Origin: an uncultured Anderseniella sp.
Lineage (GTDB): Bacteria > Pseudomonadota > Alphaproteobacteria > Rhizobiales > Aestuariivirgaceae
Length of the DNA: 64,000 nt
NCBI GenBank assembly: GCA_947488295.1
Contig: CANKYU010000002.1
Location: 1-64,000, forward strand
Direction: 5' to 3'
Shown: one piece after another, positions 34,743 to 43,826 of the stretch
Numbering within the stretch: the stretch's first letter is position 1
How the letters are laid out: the number at the start of each line of letters is the position of its first letter
Translations under genes and position numbers: made by a program
The notes under the pieces: generated by a model
What the model was told of the DNA's origin: nothing
Seen by the model: the letters and a program-made list of their open reading frames with translations, nothing else
Database searches by the model: none

Positions 34743-35507
34743 TCACTGAACAGCAATGCTGGCCTGCTCATTTGTGCCCTGCAGCTCCTGCAGCAGTTCC
34801 TCCGACACCTGTCCGGTGACCGGCCAACCCCTGTCTGCCTCGAATGTGCGAATGGCAATCTTTGTCTGCTCACCCAGCTGACCATCGATTTTGCCCGGCG
34901 AATATCCAAGCTTTGCCAGCGCGGATTGCACCTGATGCACCGCGATGCTGGTGTTGCCGGCATCGCTTAACCGGCGCGCAAACTGAATGTGATCAAGCAC
35001 CGGACGCGTCACGGCGCCGGTTACGGCCAGGCCGTTGAGGGCCTGGTACTTGCGAACCGCGTCGCGGGTATCAGCACCGGCCAGACCATCCACCACGCCA
35101 TCATAGAGCCCAAGCGAGGCCAGTTCGCGTTGTGCCAGCAGTACCAGTGACGGTTGCGGCTCTATAGCCGGCGGCAGTGGAATATCCACTTCGCCGACGG
35201 TTTCGGTTTGCAGAATAAGCTGTGCCAGCGGGTCTCCGGCGATCTGGCGCGAGGACGAGGTTTTGACCTCAACATTCACCCTGGCCGAAGGAAAGAAGCC
35301 GGTACTGCTGCCTGCCGGAACATCATTGGGCGCTTCTTCGATCACCGCCACCGGAGCAGTTGCGGACCGCTCGAATACGGCATGCTCGCCGGAGAGCAAA
35401 TTCATCCACACCGAACCTGCCAGAATGGCGGCCAGACCAGCTCCAACGATGAAGACGCCCCTGCGCGGTTCGCGCATTTCGCCGTTATCGTCGTAATCCT
35501 GGTCCAT
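34743..35507 (-). CDS. Peptidoglycan-binding domain protein (two PG_binding_1 repeats)
   Basis: A 254-residue membrane-anchored protein: a cytoplasmic acidic and basic start, one membrane segment (about 18-38), a linker, then two peptidoglycan-binding repeats (about 120-172: LAQRELASLGLYDGVVDG with TRDAVRKYQALNGL; about 187-242: VQSALAKLGYSPGKIDG with TKIAIRTFEADRGW). It should tether to the cell wall from the inner membrane. It is divergent from the DUF5330 gene and upstream of DUF1491. Confidence 0.88.
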   Translation of the reverse strand: MDQDYDDNGEMREPRRGVFIVGAGLAAILAGSVWMNLLSGEHAVFERSATAPVAVIEEAPNDVPAGSSTGFFPSARVNVEVKTSSSRQIAGDPLAQLILQTETVGEVDIPLPPAIEPQPSLVLLAQRELASLGLYDGVVDGLAGADTRDAVRKYQALNGLAVTGAVTRPVLDHIQFARRLSDAGNTSIAVHQVQSALAKLGYSPGKIDGQLGEQTKIAIRTFEADRGWPVTGQVSEELLQELQGTNEQASIAVQ

Positions 35508-35796
35508 CAGGCCTCCTGCCGTGGGTTTTCAGCCGCTAGAGGGCTCGAATATAAGGTGATGCCACAACTGGGTTAACACAGCCTTGCCTGACAGCAATAA
35601 TTTTGCTCGCGAATATCGCAGAAAAGCCCGAAAACTGCTGACCTGCAGGGCCGTATGTGCATTTTGATTAAAATTCTAATCAATTTTTACTAAAATATGA
35701 TTCAAATAGTTTTTATGTATTTTATCTGACTGAAACAAGAAACACCCATGATTGCACCATGAATATTTGGATCAACCGAATGTCATGGGGAACAAG
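35508..35796. promoter_or_regulatory. Divergent promoter region, AT-rich
   Basis: The 289 bases between two divergent genes contain a strongly AT-rich tract (about 35655-35730) with a dyad GATTA/TAATC around 35667-35682. This contrasts with the GC-rich flanks. H-NS-like MucR regulators bind such DNA and mucR lies 2.5 kb away, so a MucR site is possible. No specific promoter elements were assigned. Confidence 0.4.
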
Positions 35797-36324
35797 ATGG
35801 GTATTACAAGAATTTTGATAGTGGGAATGGCCGCGCTGATACTGGCGCCAATGCCTCCCGAAGAGACAACCGTGCCGGCAAATCAGCCGGCAGCTGCAGA
35901 ACTGCAGACACATCAACTGGTGTCTGTGGCCATCGGCACCTTCACCGATGTCAGCTCGTTCTGCGAACGTCAGCCAATGACCTGCAGGGCCATGAGCGAT
36001 GTCGCGTCCATTGCCCAGGCCAAGGCCAAGTATTCGTTCCAGCTGGCATATGAATGGGCCAGCGGCACCGACACCAGCACTGCTCATCCGCTTGCAGACG
36101 GCGCATTGCCTGTCTCGGACACTCATCCTGAAAACAACGGGATGCCCGAACCGGACGCAGCCGGCGGAAAGACCATTACGGATCTTCTCAATTCATCATC
36201 GGCCGATCCGCTGGTTACAGGCTCGACCAGAAAAGTCGCGGAAGCCGACACCGGCACCAACACGCTGCGCATCGATGACATCCTGCCGAACTGGCGAAGC
36301 CCTGAACCGAGCCGGCAAGGCTAG
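35797..36324 (+). CDS. DUF5330-like small exported protein
   Basis: A protein of about 175 residues with an N-terminal hydrophobic signal or anchor (ITRILIVGMAALILAP) and a conserved stretch TDVSSFCERQPMTCRAM, recalling DUF5330, which has paired Cys in FCxRQPxxC. The C-terminal half is Pro/Asp/Ser-rich and low complexity. ATG at 35797 after GGGGAACAAG is preferred; ATGs at 35752 and 35785 are open. It is directly upstream of sufE as in rhizobia, with a terminator between them. Function unknown. Confidence 0.65.
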   Translation: MGITRILIVGMAALILAPMPPEETTVPANQPAAAELQTHQLVSVAIGTFTDVSSFCERQPMTCRAMSDVASIAQAKAKYSFQLAYEWASGTDTSTAHPLADGALPVSDTHPENNGMPEPDAAGGKTITDLLNSSSADPLVTGSTRKVAEADTGTNTLRIDDILPNWRSPEPSRQG

Positions 36325-36368
36325 GCACCTCGACGAATAACCCCACCCGGCATCCCACCGGGCCACTG

Positions 36369-36413
36369 GGCCGCAAAGCACACCTGCCCATTCGTGTTTT
36401 GCGGCCTTTTTTA
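36369..36413 (+). terminator. Rho-independent terminator
   Basis: GGCCGCAAAGCACAC (36369-36383) pairs with GTGTTTTGCGGCC (36394-36406) with a small interruption, followed by a run of six T. It is 45 bases after the DUF5330-like gene and separates it from sufE. Confidence 0.8.
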
Positions 36414-36592
36414 TTGCCTTACACTTCACATATCAGTCCGTAGCGGCGCGCATTTGAACTGGCCCGGCCCAACCCTGCATCCTATGCAGCAAGTGCGGTG
36501 CTGTGGCAGCTTGTTATCACTGCCCTGACCCATTATCGAATGGTAGATCAAGGCAACAGCCGATTATCTCGGGCTTCAGGGAGTTCTATGCA

Positions 36593-37018
36593 TTGAGCGA
36601 ACCAAGTTTTGAACAACTACTTGATGATTTCGAGTTCCTCGACGACTGGGAGGAGCGCTACAAATACGTGATTGAACTGGGTCGCGCGCTTGAACCGCTT
36701 GAAGATGAAGCCCGAACCCCGGACAACAAGGTACAGGGCTGCGCAAGCCAGGTCTGGCTGGTGTCTGAAACAGACGTTTCCGGTGCAAGTCCGGTTTTGA
36801 CCTTTCGTGGCGACAGTGACGCGTTGATCGTCAAGGGACTGATCGCAATCCTGCACATATTGCTGTCCGGCCAGGCGCCGCGGGACATTGTTGAAACAGA
36901 TGTTCAGGCTGCATTGGCGAAGCTGGGCCTCAACGAGGCGCTTACGCCGCAAAGGTCCAATGGCCTGGCTGCCATGATTTCCCGGCTGAAGGCCGATGCC
37001 GCACTCTTGTCGGTCTAG
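36593..37018 (+). CDS. sufE: SufE family sulfur-transfer protein
   Basis: A 141-residue SufE, which accepts sulfur from the cysteine desulfurase SufS for Fe-S cluster assembly. The conserved Cys is C50 in KVQGCASQVWL; the start SEPSFEQLLDDFEFLDDWEE and the IELGRALEPLED stretch are typical. TTG at 36593 is the likely start: CAGGGAG lies 10 bases upstream and it gives the usual length; the frame extends to 36503 without family similarity. No other suf genes are in the window. Its TAG stop runs straight into repeat copy B. Confidence 0.88.
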   Translation: MSEPSFEQLLDDFEFLDDWEERYKYVIELGRALEPLEDEARTPDNKVQGCASQVWLVSETDVSGASPVLTFRGDSDALIVKGLIAILHILLSGQAPRDIVETDVQAALAKLGLNEALTPQRSNGLAAMISRLKADAALLSV

Positions 37019-37163
37019 ATCGGCATGGTTTCCGATTGCATCAGTCTAACACCATAAAACTGATCATTTCCAAACTGCCGGAGCAACTTTACGGGTTCAA
37101 TTGAACTCGTGTTGCACCGGGTCATGACCTGGAGCCCTTTCCACTTAAATGGAAAGAGTTCTA
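37018..37163 (+). repeat. Two-hairpin intergenic repeat, copy B, with fused terminal repeats
   Basis: The 98-base unit (37018-37115) starts on the last base of the sufE stop codon. Hairpin 1 (37025-37055) keeps 11 of 14 pairs, several by compensatory change against copy A; hairpin 2 (37078-37120) keeps the 3-base bulge and an 8-base upper stem, with U-A replaced by C-G at one pair. After it, GAGCCCTTTCCA/TGGAAAGAGTTC (37132-37161) form a further hairpin that looks like the element's two terminal repeats joined. The region ends within the stop codon of the convergent PAS gene and may terminate both genes. Confidence 0.7.
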
Positions 37164-37697
37164 GACCGCCAGCGCGTCCGGTTCACCCTGATCGCACTGG
37201 GAGAGGTCTATTTGCAGGTCCGCCGCCGGAATACAGGCATCGAAGCCCAATAACTGCCCAATCGATCCGTCACCCGCCGCAAACGGCAAACGCAGCCAGA
37301 ACTGGACCAGATGATCCTTGGTGATGCGGGGCGACTTTATCGCTCCCTGCATTGGCAGACCTGTCTCGACAACGGAGGAACACGCACGCTGCCAGTATCC
37401 GGCGCTGGACATCCGTTCCAGGTCGCTTACCTGGAGTCCGGTAATCTCCCGGTCGAACACATCACGCAGTTGCGTACCGGCCAGCCGGACACGAAAGCGG
37501 CCGGCGCGATCCACGTCGATCAGGCTTACGTTGGGAAGCAGATGGGGAACTGCAACCGGTGTAAACCTTTGTCGCTGCGGGATTGCGCCATCGATGCTGC
37601 AGGAAAGCCAGTAGTCAAACAATTCGCATTGCGCAGGCAACACCAGTTGCGCCCGAAAGGCATTAAAGTCGCCGACCACGATCCGTTCCGTCCTCAA
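37161..37697 (-). CDS. PAS_5-type PAS domain protein
   Basis: A protein of about 178 residues resembling the alphaproteobacterial PAS_5 family: FDYWLSCSIDGAIPQRQRFT, then LPNVSLIDVDRAGRFRVRLAGTQLRDVFDREITG and RLPFAAGDGSIGQLLGFD. No output domain is present. The start is uncertain; TTG at 37697 with GGGAGG upstream is chosen, while the frame is open to 37787. It follows mucR on the same strand after the mucR terminator. Its role is unknown. Confidence 0.7.
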   Translation of the reverse strand: MRTERIVVGDFNAFRAQLVLPAQCELFDYWLSCSIDGAIPQRQRFTPVAVPHLLPNVSLIDVDRAGRFRVRLAGTQLRDVFDREITGLQVSDLERMSSAGYWQRACSSVVETGLPMQGAIKSPRITKDHLVQFWLRLPFAAGDGSIGQLLGFDACIPAADLQIDLSQCDQGEPDALAV

Positions 37698-37881
37698 AGC
37701 CGTGGCATGCCCTCCCGCACAACCGCATGCGGTTTTACTCAGCAGGAAATGCAACCACCAATGTCCAAAGCGCTGGTAGTGATTCAATCAGAATCAACAA
37801 ACGCCCCTGTTCGCTCCCTGTGGATATTGGCCATCGGGCAACTGATCCGCAAGGGACACTGTCAGGATCAGTGACGAATAA

Positions 37882-37918
37882 AGCAAAAACAGCATGCGTT
37901 GGCGAGAACGCATGCTGT
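37882..37918 (-). terminator. Rho-independent terminator of mucR
   Basis: A perfect 12-base stem (37889-37900 with 37907-37918, core GCATGCGTT) with a 6-base loop is followed, on the minus strand, by five T. It is 57 bases beyond the mucR stop codon. Confidence 0.88.
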
Positions 37919-37974
37919 CATGACCTGATCGCGATGATCAGAATTGCAGAATTGGATTAATCCGGGATATGGCC

Positions 37975-38394
37975 TCAGGACCGCTTGCGGCGACCTTGTC
38001 CAAGACCGATTTTCTTGGCCAGCTTGGAACGTTCAGCGGCATAATTGGGCGCGACCATGGGATAGTCGGATTTGAGGCCCCATTTCTCACGGTACTCTTC
38101 CGGCGTCATGTCATAAGACGTGCGCAGGTGGCGCTTGAGGGATTTGAACTTCTTGCCGTCTTCAAGACAGATCAGGTAATCCGCAGTAATGGAGCGATTG
38201 ATGGCAACTGCAGGTTCAGGTGCCGGCCCGTTGTTGGCTGCACTTTCATGAGCGGCTTCAGACAAAGCGCCGTGAACTTGCTTGATCAATGCAGGTATAT
38301 CTGTAGCCGGAACAGCGTTATTGCCTACATAGGCACAAACAATCTCAGCGGTCAGTTCCACATAAGTCGTGTCGTTTTCTTCAATTTCAGACAA
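37975..38394 (-). CDS. mucR: MucR/Ros family transcriptional regulator
   Basis: A 139-residue MucR/Ros regulator, a zinc-finger-fold, H-NS-like DNA-binding protein controlling exopolysaccharide, virulence or cell-cycle genes in alphaproteobacteria. Conserved parts: VELTAEIVCAYVGNN at the N-terminus, CLEDGKKFKSLKRHL with DMTPEEYREKWGL in the finger, and SDYPMVAPNYAAERSKLAKK after it. Finger ligands are partly missing: C..D..H are present, but Ser-Tyr stands where Ros has His-His. TTG at 38394 preceded by GGGAGGACGAAAG is the clear start; the frame to 38511 lies in the promoter. Confidence 0.9.
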   Translation of the reverse strand: MSEIEENDTTYVELTAEIVCAYVGNNAVPATDIPALIKQVHGALSEAAHESAANNGPAPEPAVAINRSITADYLICLEDGKKFKSLKRHLRTSYDMTPEEYREKWGLKSDYPMVAPNYAAERSKLAKKIGLGQGRRKRS

Positions 38395-38676
38395 CTTTCG
38401 TCCTCCCAGGAATGTCGATTTAAATCTCTCCCCACCAGAGAACTTGGTCTCGAGCGCTGTTTCGAACACTCGAATGCGCTCCGCCTTATCTGTGAATTCA
38501 ACTAAAATCAAGAGCTATATAGAAATTGATACCTTTGCACGCAATATATTTCCAGTATCTGAGATAAAGACCGAATTCTTACGTAAGGATAATTTTGAAT
38601 AATCTGAAATTGAATTTGAAAAACTACAGTAGTCTGACAATTACACTGCTGGGAACAATACCTGGTGCTTTGGTTG
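38395..38676. promoter_or_regulatory. AT-rich mucR promoter region
   Basis: The 282 bases between mucR and the upstream DUF2336 gene are unusually AT-rich, especially 38505-38645, and have several TA steps (TATATAG, AATATAT). MucR/Ros proteins bind such DNA and repress their own genes in studied species, so autoregulation here is likely. No coding sequence is supported. Confidence 0.5.
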
Positions 38677-40020
38677 TCAGGTGCTGAAAGGCCCCTCTTC
38701 ACGGGCTGCCCAATCCCAGTACGCCAGCAGCATACGAGCCTTATTGAACGACATGCCGTCAAACTGGGCATGCAGTTCCACAATACGGTTTTCACCGTTT
38801 ATCGGGCAATCGGCGGATTCTACCCAGCGTTGCAAGGCCTCAGCCATGACACGGCGCGACTGGGCGAGGCACTTGAACACAACCGTAATCGGCTCACCAC
38901 CGGCGTCATTTACAACTTTCCGGGCGGTCTCGGAGGAAATACTGCAGTAACCCGACAGCGTATCAGCGGCCTTGGGGTCACCTTTTTCAATTTGTGAAAC
39001 CAGTTTTTCAATGTCTTCCGGTGAGGGCTTGTTCCCAAATGACGGTATGGCATCTACCTTCATACCGATACTCATCACCCGTCCCAGGGCGGCAGACTCC
39101 GTCAGGAAGCGGGTCAGGAGATAGCGCCGCAGATTCTGCCCTCCCTGCCAGAACATTTCCAGACCAACCGCCTGCGGCAGGTCCTTGCGATTGCACAGTG
39201 CAGATTCCAGGTCGTTATTGCCAACGACGATCGGCATCAGCTTGACAAAAGCGGACGTGGACAACTGGCTCTCGGCATTTCGCAACAGCTCGAGAATGGC
39301 AGCGGCATTGCCGGTCTCAATAAGTGCGTCACAGACAACCACATTCAGCAGCCTGCGCCGCGCAATCAACCGTAATTGCTGTTCGCTGCCTGTCGGTATC
39401 ACTTTCAGCAGATCAACATCTGAAACATAGTGGGCGTCCTTCAGCATTCTGCAGGAAATATCCTTGTCGGAATGGGTAACAAGGAATGTTCGCAGCCGTT
39501 CGGAAACAACATCCAGGCGGGCCACGGTTCTGGCCAGGCTGGTCAGATCGCCTGGTGGCAGGTGCGGCAGAATTCCAAGCAAGGCGTCGCCGGCGAAGAA
39601 GCGTTCCTGCGGCTGGGCCTGACCTGATGGCAGGATCATGATCGCGACCAGGTCGCGGCTGGCGTCTTCCAGTGCCTGCTTGTCCGGCGCGGCAGTATCA
39701 GGAGCTTTTTTGCTGGATTTACCGGCTTTCTTGGCGGTCTTCTCGGTGCTTGCCTCTTCGGCAGTATCGGTTTCTCCCGCTTCGGCGGGTTCCACTTCAG
39801 GCTCAGGCACCTCAACAAGGCAACTTACGACATTGTCGGCAAGTTTCAGGGAGGCAGCAGATGTCAGCAGATGATCAATCAGGCTGCTTGTGTCAGCGCC
39901 CAGTTCATCAACCTGCGGGATTACCCTGGCAGGATGGCAATGCAACAGGGTCGCCGCGATCAACCCTTCATTGGGTTGAACGCCTGCCGCCGCCTGTATA
40001 TCGCCGTCGAAACTCACCAA
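38677..40020 (-). CDS. DUF2336 domain-containing protein
   Basis: A 447-residue soluble protein matching alphaproteobacterial DUF2336. A helical body (about 130-330) has repeated HEAT-like helices (LTSLARTVARLDVVSERLRTF; QLRLIARRRLLNVVVCDAL), and an Ala/Glu/Lys-rich low-complexity linker lies at about 74-112. No catalytic motif is seen; a scaffold or regulatory role would fit. The first codon is TTG at 40020 or GTG at 40017. It is divergent from the MaoC gene. Confidence 0.75.
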   Translation of the reverse strand: MVSFDGDIQAAAGVQPNEGLIAATLLHCHPARVIPQVDELGADTSSLIDHLLTSAASLKLADNVVSCLVEVPEPEVEPAEAGETDTAEEASTEKTAKKAGKSSKKAPDTAAPDKQALEDASRDLVAIMILPSGQAQPQERFFAGDALLGILPHLPPGDLTSLARTVARLDVVSERLRTFLVTHSDKDISCRMLKDAHYVSDVDLLKVIPTGSEQQLRLIARRRLLNVVVCDALIETGNAAAILELLRNAESQLSTSAFVKLMPIVVGNNDLESALCNRKDLPQAVGLEMFWQGGQNLRRYLLTRFLTESAALGRVMSIGMKVDAIPSFGNKPSPEDIEKLVSQIEKGDPKAADTLSGYCSISSETARKVVNDAGGEPITVVFKCLAQSRRVMAEALQRWVESADCPINGENRIVELHAQFDGMSFNKARMLLAYWDWAAREEGPFST

Positions 40021-40142
40021 ATCCGCTCAATACTGTCTACGCATTGTCCCTATCAGGTATGTAGATAACACCAGCAATGGTGTAAACCGGCTTAATGGAA
40101 TCAAGAAAACTGCAATAACAACAAGTTAACAGGCCGCGCACA

Positions 40143-40613
40143 ATGCTTGAAATCAGCACACCGGAACAGCTTTTGCGCCATGTGGGCAAAACTGTCGGCC
40201 CAGGCCGATGGGTGGATATTCCACAATCACGCATTGACGCGTTTGCCCACGCCACCGATGACCGGCAATGGATACATCTCGACGCTGAACGGACGCAAAC
40301 CGAGCTGGGGCATGCGCCGGTGGCGCACGGATACCTGACTTTGTCCATGCTCGCCGTGATGATGTATGATCTGGTGCGCATTGAAACCGTCGGACGCATT
40401 GTCAATTACGGCATGAACAAGGTCCGCTTCATCGCTCCGGTGCTGGCAGGCGACAGGGTTCGGGCCGAGGTCACGGTCGGCAGGGTTACCTGCGAAGAAA
40501 AATTCGTAAGGGCAATCTTCGATGTTTCAATTTTCGTTGAACGACTTGAAAAACCCGTAATGATTGCCCAATCGATTATATTGTACTTCAACGAGGACAA
40601 ATCAGACCCATGA
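40143..40613 (+). CDS. MaoC-family dehydratase
   Basis: A 156-residue hot-dog-fold protein of the MaoC/(R)-specific enoyl-CoA hydratase type. The catalytic Asp/His pair lies in [14 protein letters not shown], followed by [13 protein letters not shown] and a strand pair ending in [15 protein letters not shown]. It hydrates enoyl-CoA substrates; the precise one is unknown. It overlaps msrB by 4 bases (ATGA), so the two are translated together though their roles seem unrelated. Confidence 0.88.
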   Translation: MLEISTPEQLLRHVGKTVGPGRWVDIPQSRIDAFAHATDDRQWIHLDAERTQTELGHAPVAHGYLTLSMLAVMMYDLVRIETVGRIVNYGMNKVRFIAPVLAGDRVRAEVTVGRVTCEEKFVRAIFDVSIFVERLEKPVMIAQSIILYFNEDKSDP

Positions 40614-41008
40614 CCGACGACAAGAACAAGACCGACGCCGAATGGCGGGAACTTCTTAACGACGAACAATATCATGTGCTGCGCAAGCATGGGACTGAGC
40701 GTGCGTTTTCCCATCCCTTCAACAACTACAAGGACGAGGGCACCTATGTGTGCGCCGGTTGCGGTACGGATCTGTTCAAGTCGGATGCCAAATTCGATTC
40801 AGGCACAGGTTGGCCGAGCTTCTTTCAACCCAAGTCGACCGACGCCGTCAGTGAACACTCCGACCGCTCATTGTTCATGAAACGCACGGAAGTGCGCTGT
40901 GCATCCTGTGACGGCCATCTCGGCCATGTGTTTCCGGACGGACCTGCACCGACCGGACAGCGTTACTGCATGAACGGCGCCGCCATGAAATTCAGGCCGA
41001 AAGCCTGA
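40610..41008 (+). CDS. msrB: Peptide-methionine (R)-S-oxide reductase
   Basis: A 132-residue MsrB that repairs methionine-R-sulfoxide in proteins. Zinc ligands C48, C51 (CAGCGTD) and C97, C100 ([12 protein letters not shown]) and the catalytic C120 ([11 protein letters not shown]) are all present, and the [11 protein letters not shown] stretch is conserved. There is no MsrA fusion or signal peptide, so it acts in the cytoplasm. Its start overlaps the MaoC gene; ptrB follows 37 bases on. Confidence 0.96.
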   Translation: MTDDKNKTDAEWRELLNDEQYHVLRKHGTERAFSHPFNNYKDEGTYVCAGCGTDLFKSDAKFDSGTGWPSFFQPKSTDAVSEHSDRSLFMKRTEVRCASCDGHLGHVFPDGPAPTGQRYCMNGAAMKFRPKA

Positions 41009-41045
41009 CATTTTCCTCCTCTTGTTTTTCTGAATCGGATTTTCG

Positions 41046-43139
41046 ATGACAACGACACCTCCACAGGCAGTCAAAAAGACTGTTTCCCGGGACATTCACG
41101 GGTATACGCTGTCGGACGACTACGCATGGCTTCGTGCCGACAACTGGCAGGAGGTGATGCGCGACCCGTCGGTTCTGGATGCAGACATCCGGACCTACCT
41201 GGAAGCCGAGAATGCCTGGGTGGAAAACACCATGGCACCTACCGAAAGTCTCCAGGAAACCCTGTTTGGCGAGATGAAAGGCCGCATCAAGGAAGACGAT
41301 TCCAGTGTGCCTTCACCCGACGGCGAGTATTCATACGGTGTGAAGTACATTACCGGTGGCCAGCAACCGCTGTTTGTACGCACCAATCATGACGGCCAAG
41401 ACGAGACTGTTCTGGTAGACGGCAACAAGGAGGCAGACGGAAAGGAGTACTTCCGTATCGGCGGCGCGTCGCATTCGCCCGACCACAAGCTGGTGGCGTT
41501 CGGGTATGACGACAAGGGATCAGAGTTCTTCACCCTGGTTTTGCGCGAAGCCGGCACATCGGAAAACCTGGCCGACGTGATACCTGACACCAGCGGCAGT
41601 GGCGTATGGTCAGCCGACTGCAAGCATATTTTCTATATCCGCCTGGACGAAAACCACCGGCCGTCGAAGCTCTTCCGCCATGAAATCGGCAGTCCGGTCG
41701 CCGATGACGTGCTGGTGCACGAGGAACCCGACGCCGGCTTCTTCATGAGCGTCGGCAAGAGCCAGTCCGGCGACTGGATCATCATCGACTGCCATGACCA
41801 CCAGTCATCGGAAAGCTGGCTGATCCCGGCCACCGATCCGGTGTCGCCACCTCGTTTGATCGAGGCACGTGAACCCGGACATGAATACAGTGTCGATGAG
41901 GCGCACGGGGTGCTCTACATTCTGACCAATTCCGGTGATGCTGAAGATTTCCGCATTGTCACTGCCCCCGTCAGCGACCCAGCCCGGAAAAACTGGCAGG
42001 ATCTGGTGCCACACACGCCGGGTACCCTGATCCTCGACCACACGGCATTTGCCAGCCACCTGGCGCGCCTGGAACGCCATGAAGGCCTGCCGCGCATCAT
42101 TGTGCGGGAGCTGGGGTCCGGCGAAGAACACACAGTGTCCTTCGATGAGGAGGCCTATTCGCTCGGCATGTCGGCAGGCTATGAATTCAACACTTCCATG
42201 ATCCGGTTTTCCTATGCCTCCATGACCACGCCGTCCCAGGTGTTCGATTATGACATGGCAAGCCGGCAGCGCACCTTGCGCAAGCAGCAGGAAGTACCGT
42301 CGGGCCATGATCCGGCCGATTATATAACGCGGCGCATCATGGCACCTGCTGAAGACGGCGCGCTGGTGCCGATCTCGCTGCTCTATCGCAAGGACACAAA
42401 ACTGGATGGGTCGTCTCCGGTGTGGCTTTACGGTTACGGCTCCTACGGCATCGCCATACCGGCAAGTTTCAACACCAACATCCTGTCGCTGGCAAACCGC
42501 GGTTTCGTCTATGCCATCGCCCATGTCAGGGGCGGCAAGGACAAGGGCTACGGCTGGTACAAGGCCGGCAAGATGATGAACAAGAAGAACACCTTTGCCG
42601 ACTTCATCTGTGCCGCCCGGCATCTGGCGAGCGAGGGTTTTACCAGCGAAGGCAACATCGTGGCGCAGGGCGGCAGTGCCGGCGGCATGCTGATGGGCAC
42701 CATCGCCAATATGGCGCCCGAGCTGTTTAAAGGCATCATTGCCGAAGTGCCGTTCGTCGACGTGCTCAACACCATGCTGGATGACACGCTGCCGCTGACC
42801 CCGCCGGAGTGGCCGGAATGGGGCAACCCGATCGAGAGCAAGGAAGCCTTCGACTATATCCGCTCATACAGTCCATACGATAATGTATCGGCTCAACACT
42901 ACCCGAATCTGCTGGCCGTCGGCGGCCTGACTGATCCGCGTGTGACCTACTGGGAACCGGCCAAATGGGTCGCCAAACTTCGCGAACTGAAGACCAATGA
43001 CAACCTGTTGCTGTTCAAGACCCAGATGGGCGCCGGCCACGGCGGGTCACCGGGCCGGTTCGACCGGCTGAAGGAAGTTGCACTGGTGTATGCGTTCGGC
43101 CTGATGGCGACTGACCGAACGGATGTGCCAGAGGCTTAG
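41046..43139 (+). CDS. ptrB: Oligopeptidase B (S9 family peptidase)
   Basis: A 697-residue prolyl-oligopeptidase-family enzyme cutting short peptides after basic residues. An N-terminal beta-propeller (about 75-400) precedes the alpha/beta hydrolase domain with the triad S544 (GGSAGGMLMG), D630 (GLTDPRVTYWEP) and H665 (GAGHGGSPGRF). AHVRGGKDKGYGWY is typical of oligopeptidase B. There is no signal peptide. The operon order MaoC-msrB-ptrB suggests cotranscription, but there is no metabolic link. Confidence 0.94.
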   Translation: MTTTPPQAVKKTVSRDIHGYTLSDDYAWLRADNWQEVMRDPSVLDADIRTYLEAENAWVENTMAPTESLQETLFGEMKGRIKEDDSSVPSPDGEYSYGVKYITGGQQPLFVRTNHDGQDETVLVDGNKEADGKEYFRIGGASHSPDHKLVAFGYDDKGSEFFTLVLREAGTSENLADVIPDTSGSGVWSADCKHIFYIRLDENHRPSKLFRHEIGSPVADDVLVHEEPDAGFFMSVGKSQSGDWIIIDCHDHQSSESWLIPATDPVSPPRLIEAREPGHEYSVDEAHGVLYILTNSGDAEDFRIVTAPVSDPARKNWQDLVPHTPGTLILDHTAFASHLARLERHEGLPRIIVRELGSGEEHTVSFDEEAYSLGMSAGYEFNTSMIRFSYASMTTPSQVFDYDMASRQRTLRKQQEVPSGHDPADYITRRIMAPAEDGALVPISLLYRKDTKLDGSSPVWLYGYGSYGIAIPASFNTNILSLANRGFVYAIAHVRGGKDKGYGWYKAGKMMNKKNTFADFICAARHLASEGFTSEGNIVAQGGSAGGMLMGTIANMAPELFKGIIAEVPFVDVLNTMLDDTLPLTPPEWPEWGNPIESKEAFDYIRSYSPYDNVSAQHYPNLLAVGGLTDPRVTYWEPAKWVAKLRELKTNDNLLLFKTQMGAGHGGSPGRFDRLKEVALVYAFGLMATDRTDVPEA

Positions 43140-43282
43140 GGTTGAGGCGCAGGGGTTTTGCTTTTTCGACACCTCCTGGCACCGCCTTGGCCGGAATACA
43201 GTGAGGCCAATGCGGGCTCCACACGTGAAGCCGGCGGCCGTCATGATGTCGCTTTTCGCGCGCCGCTACACTGGCAAAACCG

Positions 43283-43654
43283 TCAAACAGCGTCAGCAGT
43301 CTCACGCAGCCTGGGCTTGGTGTTAAGGGCATCGATGACGCGCGCTTTCACGCCGGGGCCGAGTTGTCGCAGCGTGATCTCGGCACCGTTGGCGAAGCGC
43401 ACACCGTCATGATAGGTCCCGGTTTCCAGGTTGACGAACGTCACAACTTCATCGGCCGTTACGCCATATGCACCCTGGATCTGCCGGGGGATGCCCTCCA
43501 GCCTGAGCCGCATGTCACAGGCCATGCAGATGGCGGTCGACACATTTCTCGGGTCGACAAAACCTATGCTGTGGCTGGGGAAACGGTGGGTTTCGTAGCT
43601 GACGCCTTCCCGCGCGGGCTGGCTGCGATACATCTCAAGCGAGTAGTCACACAT
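43283..43654 (-). CDS. Conserved hypothetical protein
   Basis: A 123-residue protein that I recognise only as a conserved uncharacterised type starting MCDYSLEMYRSQPAREG. It has three Cys (C2, C43, C46) and a short hydrophobic stretch; a C46 in MACDMRLRLEGIP could bind metal with C43. There is no signal peptide or membrane segment. A strong GGAGGAG precedes the ATG, which supports it being real. Convergent with ptrB; 143 bases lie between. Confidence 0.65.
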   Translation of the reverse strand: MCDYSLEMYRSQPAREGVSYETHRFPSHSIGFVDPRNVSTAICMACDMRLRLEGIPRQIQGAYGVTADEVVTFVNLETGTYHDGVRFANGAEITLRQLGPGVKARVIDALNTKPRLRETADAV

Positions 43655-43826
43655 GGTCTCCTCCTTTCAAAGGAACACAGATGCCCACCGGCCCGGACGA
43701 TATGTCGTCGTATCCATTTATGTGTGCCGTGCACGGCATAAATTCAATATGACAATGCCGGGCCGGCGATCACAATTTTGCGGTAGCGGTCGCTCGCAGA
43801 TGTCAGACGCCTGATCCCATAACGTT

